Positions 5,701 to 7,183 of a stretch of 7,183 bases of DNA are shown piece by piece; the first letter of the stretch is position 1; each line of letters opens with the position of its first letter. The notes below the pieces were generated by a model. The model was given only the letters and a program-made list of their open reading frames with translations, did not search any database and had not been told where the DNA came from. The DNA is taken from assembly GCA_946404295.1 (NCBI GenBank), contig CAMJDE010000094.1:1-7183 (forward strand), read 5' to 3'. The translations under genes were made by a program, and so were the position numbers. Origin of the DNA: an uncultured Clostridia bacterium (GTDB taxonomy: Bacteria; Bacillota; Clostridia; Oscillospirales; CAG-272).

Positions 5701-7183
5701 TCAGCGGATTTCCGTCATTCAGTTCTCCGACAAAACGAATGCGGTTCTTGAATACTATCAGGCGGGAACGCTGAAAAAGATCTCGTTGGAAACCGGTGTG
5801 TCTCAAATTGAGCATGACGAGTATACCGAAGCGGTGTCCGCTATGTCGGTTTCTACGCTGAACGTGACGTATACCGCGACCGAGACCAAATTGACCTATG
5901 AAAACGGCAAAGAAGAGATTTACGCAATTGATACGGCAAACGAATGGGTTTCGGCGCACTTCGACCTCGTATACGACAATGTAACCGGCGCGGAGTACTA
6001 CCAGTACATGAATTGTCTGCCCGTCAGAACCGATTACGCGGACGAGTCCTGTCTCAACCGCTATTCCTATGCCGAGTTCGACGGTTATAAACAGATCGGA
6101 ACGGTCGAGGAAACGACTTACAACACATTCAAAGAGCCGATCTCGGTCGTCACTTCCAAGTATGCTGTTCCGCGAACCGAAAACGACAGTCCGACCGAAC
6201 AGACCTCGGTGGAGTATATCTATAACGACGACCGCAAACTGATCGAGAAGAGAACCACGCATTGCTACGGTTGCTGCGCCGAAACGAACGACGCCACCGT
6301 TGCGGTCGAGAAGTACTTCTTCGACAATGCGGGTGAAGTCGTTCGCACCGAATCCTACGTGGAGGGTGAAGAACTGAAAACCGGCGTTACCGTCGAAGAA
6401 CACTTCTATAACGATCAGGGCGTCGAGATCCGTTCGACGGCCTATAACTCGCTCGATCCTTCCTCCAAGTTCTATACCGAATACGAAGTGGACGACAAGG
6501 GACTGATCCTTTCCGCGTTTGACGAAACGGGTGAACACAAGACCGCCTTCGATTACGAGCGCGACGGCGTGACCGTCCGGACGAAGCGGTATCCCAATGG
6601 TAGCAAGTTCTCCTACGGCAGAGATAAAGACGGAACCGCGGTCGCAATCACGCAGAGTACCGAATCCGGTGAAGAGAACAGCACGCAGCAGGTACGTACG
6701 CTTGACGTCGTGACCGAGGTCAAGAGCGGTAACAATACAGTGCATTACGCTTATGATGAAAAACGCAGAGTTAAGTCCGTGTCGTTGAATAGAAACGAGA
6801 ACGGCGAGGACGACGTCTACGTGTCCTATGAGTATTCCGAAGATCCCGAAATCCACGCCGAAACGGTGCGGGCAGAGATGAAAAACGGAACCGTTACGAC
6901 CGTTACCCGCGACGTGTTCGGCAATATCAAGAAAACGTCTTGCGGAGGACGCGAAGTTGAGTATTCCTACGACAGCAAGCAGCAGCTTACCGAGATCTTC
7001 GAGAAAGAAAACAATGAGACGGTCACGAGCGTCACTTACAATAGGGAGGATAATCAGACCACGATTGTTTCCGCTTCCGGTCTTACGGAGACTCTGATGT
7101 ATGACGAACAGGACAACCGTCTCACCGACAAAACCATTTCGGGAACCGACGTCGACCAAACGTACGTGTTCCATCATAAAGAA
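2780..7183 (+). CDS. Giant RHS/YD-repeat protein with DNRLRE domain (3' end outside window)
   Basis: The frame from ATG 2780 has no stop up to the last base, giving 1468 codons of an incomplete gene. No signal peptide is present: the N-terminus is MKKFKKWFDSAIIKEDE. Residues about 25-105 carry the Firmicutes RHS/WapA-like opening (RHFVLNNGTRKAVFSPSP, then a KVWKPIDNSL motif). VFPVCIDPQ (265-273) precedes a DNRLRE domain (about 286-424, ending YLPTIEISYQP). Residues 425-570 contain VAHVFKPNN, YGKDYRLNL and EYAYTDALGDVHMF, which match the usual pre-repeat region. Residues 570-861 are coiled coil with an N/Q-rich insert. YD repeats begin near 915 (FLYNGNNKLSEI; FKYDNDGHLTDVE at 945-957) and continue to the edge (YAYDEKRRVKSV from 1323; YSYDSKQQLTEI from 1395). 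RHS proteins form hollow shells that often enclose a C-terminal toxin released by a core motif. Neither core nor toxin lies in this window, so a toxin role is possible but unproven. Confidence 0.93.
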   Translation, partial: MKKFKKWFDSAIIKEDESKTGSNERHFVLNNGTRKAVFSPSPMNYFDEEEKVWKPIDNSLKKTGDGYVARLGKYTAMLSKKDENETVEVGNGDDLISWEYLGNNANLFPGSEKGRSPSAVKRQSKLNVKTKIRDSFNLTSTSRAVFADAEGDVDLDYSIEGNGVKENILIKEKSDSYHYYFRLRVTGFEMRTAADGVGLEFYKTGIDPEQAEAQNPEFVMPAPFMYDANGERSDEVRFSVERIEDGVYLFSIEASSEWINAEERVFPVCIDPQLLSANGTYNVSVTHNQYQWCECDGGCCCDESDWVRTGQYYLNNIHLDYTYRSEKTNAMLRIRKSELGIDSDRVLSAKLVFRQYVGQHRCDRVIVHFGNSIRYDHLEGDELSANITNLYKNAAGDFDVEMSIESSGGIREFYLPTIEISYQPDTVEPIRKTLSVGKGVNAEFDVLSGNETVIIDDIEDPVLGVSVAHVFKPNNEFDEYGKDYRLNLDEKMIKTSTSPTGAEYAYTDALGDVHMFDEHLYRINADGEKEYIISGIDSITADADGRLWQNGTEVFRELTTDRGLRASARLENVVNNAEWVEKRVDEEKQVEEQANSYKDMLCNFVSVDRTYGSRSSAVTPGKLTSPELIESFLNDIGCHTLLLLTKEEQLGYKSLLTQKDSLLASRTSLVLQKESLRDSARSLLLQYNSPDSFAYQTKSDTVQKTGLNLEKNSIQYQIDNPQTGTDTTSLSAQLNLIGTENTPGTTRFGLLVDSNNLIQSQENQWNNQKVLIENQIRNFPYEYSDIYTGATLPHGTVDGTLTRQNSNAQAQIRAIDKQLSDLDEQINLYIAKSLTYQTQFRNYYKEYLNLNNQLKSLRMQVPVAYLISDDAVKGFNFRGELVFVQDKYGKYIVIERDTYAITANAVNVKRITSVSDQDGKTMKFLYNGNNKLSEICNSLGERVRFKYDNDGHLTDVERENQPSLTLQYNPSFSNQRISVIQFSDKTNAVLEYYQAGTLKKISLETGVSQIEHDEYTEAVSAMSVSTLNVTYTATETKLTYENGKEEIYAIDTANEWVSAHFDLVYDNVTGAEYYQYMNCLPVRTDYADESCLNRYSYAEFDGYKQIGTVEETTYNTFKEPISVVTSKYAVPRTENDSPTEQTSVEYIYNDDRKLIEKRTTHCYGCCAETNDATVAVEKYFFDNAGEVVRTESYVEGEELKTGVTVEEHFYNDQGVEIRSTAYNSLDPSSKFYTEYEVDDKGLILSAFDETGEHKTAFDYERDGVTVRTKRYPNGSKFSYGRDKDGTAVAITQSTESGEENSTQQVRTLDVVTEVKSGNNTVHYAYDEKRRVKSVSLNRNENGEDDVYVSYEYSEDPEIHAETVRAEMKNGTVTTVTRDVFGNIKKTSCGGREVEYSYDSKQQLTEIFEKENNETVTSVTYNREDNQTTIVSASGLTETLMYDEQDNRLTDKTISGTDVDQTYVFHHKE
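4487..5362 (+). other. Coiled-coil and AT-rich N/Q-rich insert inside the RHS gene
   Basis: Residues about 570-861 separate the usual N-terminal region from the YD repeats. Helical charged stretches lie at about 570-600 (VEKRVDEEKQVEEQ), 645-688 (TQKDSLLASRTSLVLQKES) and 807-861 (QIRAIDKQLSDLDEQINLYI). Between the last two (689-806) is a segment rich in N, Q, S and T. My hand count of 4921-5160 gives about 38% GC, while three 60-nt samples elsewhere in the gene (from 3001, 5581 and 6421) give about 54%. Codon choice shifts there to CAA, AAT, ACT and ATT. The function is unknown; it may act as a stalk or assembly element. Confidence 0.65.
5522..7183 (+). repeat. YD-repeat region of the RHS protein (continues past the window)
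   Basis: Degenerate protein-level repeats of roughly 20-30 residues recur from about residue 915 onward. Recognisable copies centre on Y926, Y947, Y1148, Y1325 and Y1397, each with a Y-x-Y-D/N-x-x-x-x-L/V pattern followed by a beta strand. Divergence between copies is high, and I saw no obvious DNA-level tandem repeat. In RHS shells such repeats build a spiral beta-sheet wall. The array is incomplete at the 3' edge of the window. Confidence 0.8.

Noticed and set aside
4967..7177. 736-codon open frame on the minus strand
   Set aside because: It is in exact codon register opposite the RHS gene. Its stop is the complement of a sense CTA (4967-4969), and it stays open only because TTA, CTA and TCA are avoided. 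The translation shows no recognisable domain, whereas the plus strand clearly encodes YD repeats.

Overview
The window carries five co-directional plus-strand genes packed head to tail, with both outer genes cut by the window edges. GC content is moderate (about 50% or slightly more). Ribosome binding sites are of the AAGGAGG type, one gene starts with TTG, and the protein families point to a Bacillota (Firmicutes, probably Clostridia-like) genome. The taxon is an inference from family and translation signals only; there is no rRNA or other marker.

Layout: (1) 1-222, the C-terminal 73 residues of a metallophosphoesterase with the terminal GHYH metal-binding motif. (2) 219-1277, a complete membrane protein of the AspT/YidE/YbjL (Asp-Al exchanger) family, with two homologous membrane halves joined by a short linker instead of the usual pair of RCK_C/TrkA_C domains. 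(3) 1279-1587, a small protein with one N-terminal membrane helix and a charged helical tail, function unknown. (4) 1620-2747 (TTG start), a soluble protein with no signal peptide that ends in a recognisable DNRLRE domain. (5) 2780 to the window end (7183), the first 1468 codons of a giant RHS/YD-repeat protein. It has the usual Firmicutes N-terminal region, its own DNRLRE domain, an unusual coiled-coil plus AT-rich N/Q-rich insert, and then YD repeats that run off the window. The RHS core motif and any C-terminal toxin lie beyond the edge.

Genes 1-3 are translationally coupled or almost so (4-nt overlap, then a 1-nt gap). Genes 4 and 5 each follow a 32-nt gap with its own Shine-Dalgarno sequence. 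I see no convincing promoter or factor-independent terminator inside the window, so one transcript is plausible. Genes 4 and 5 look like a functional pair: both carry a DNRLRE domain, and neither has a Sec signal peptide or anchor. Their route out of the cell, if they leave it, is not visible; the single-helix protein just upstream is a speculative candidate for a membrane partner. The transporter and phosphoesterase may simply be neighbours. No tRNA, rRNA, CRISPR array, insertion sequence or attachment site was seen. Long open frames on the minus strand under gene 5 are explained by its avoidance of TTA, CTA and TCA codons.
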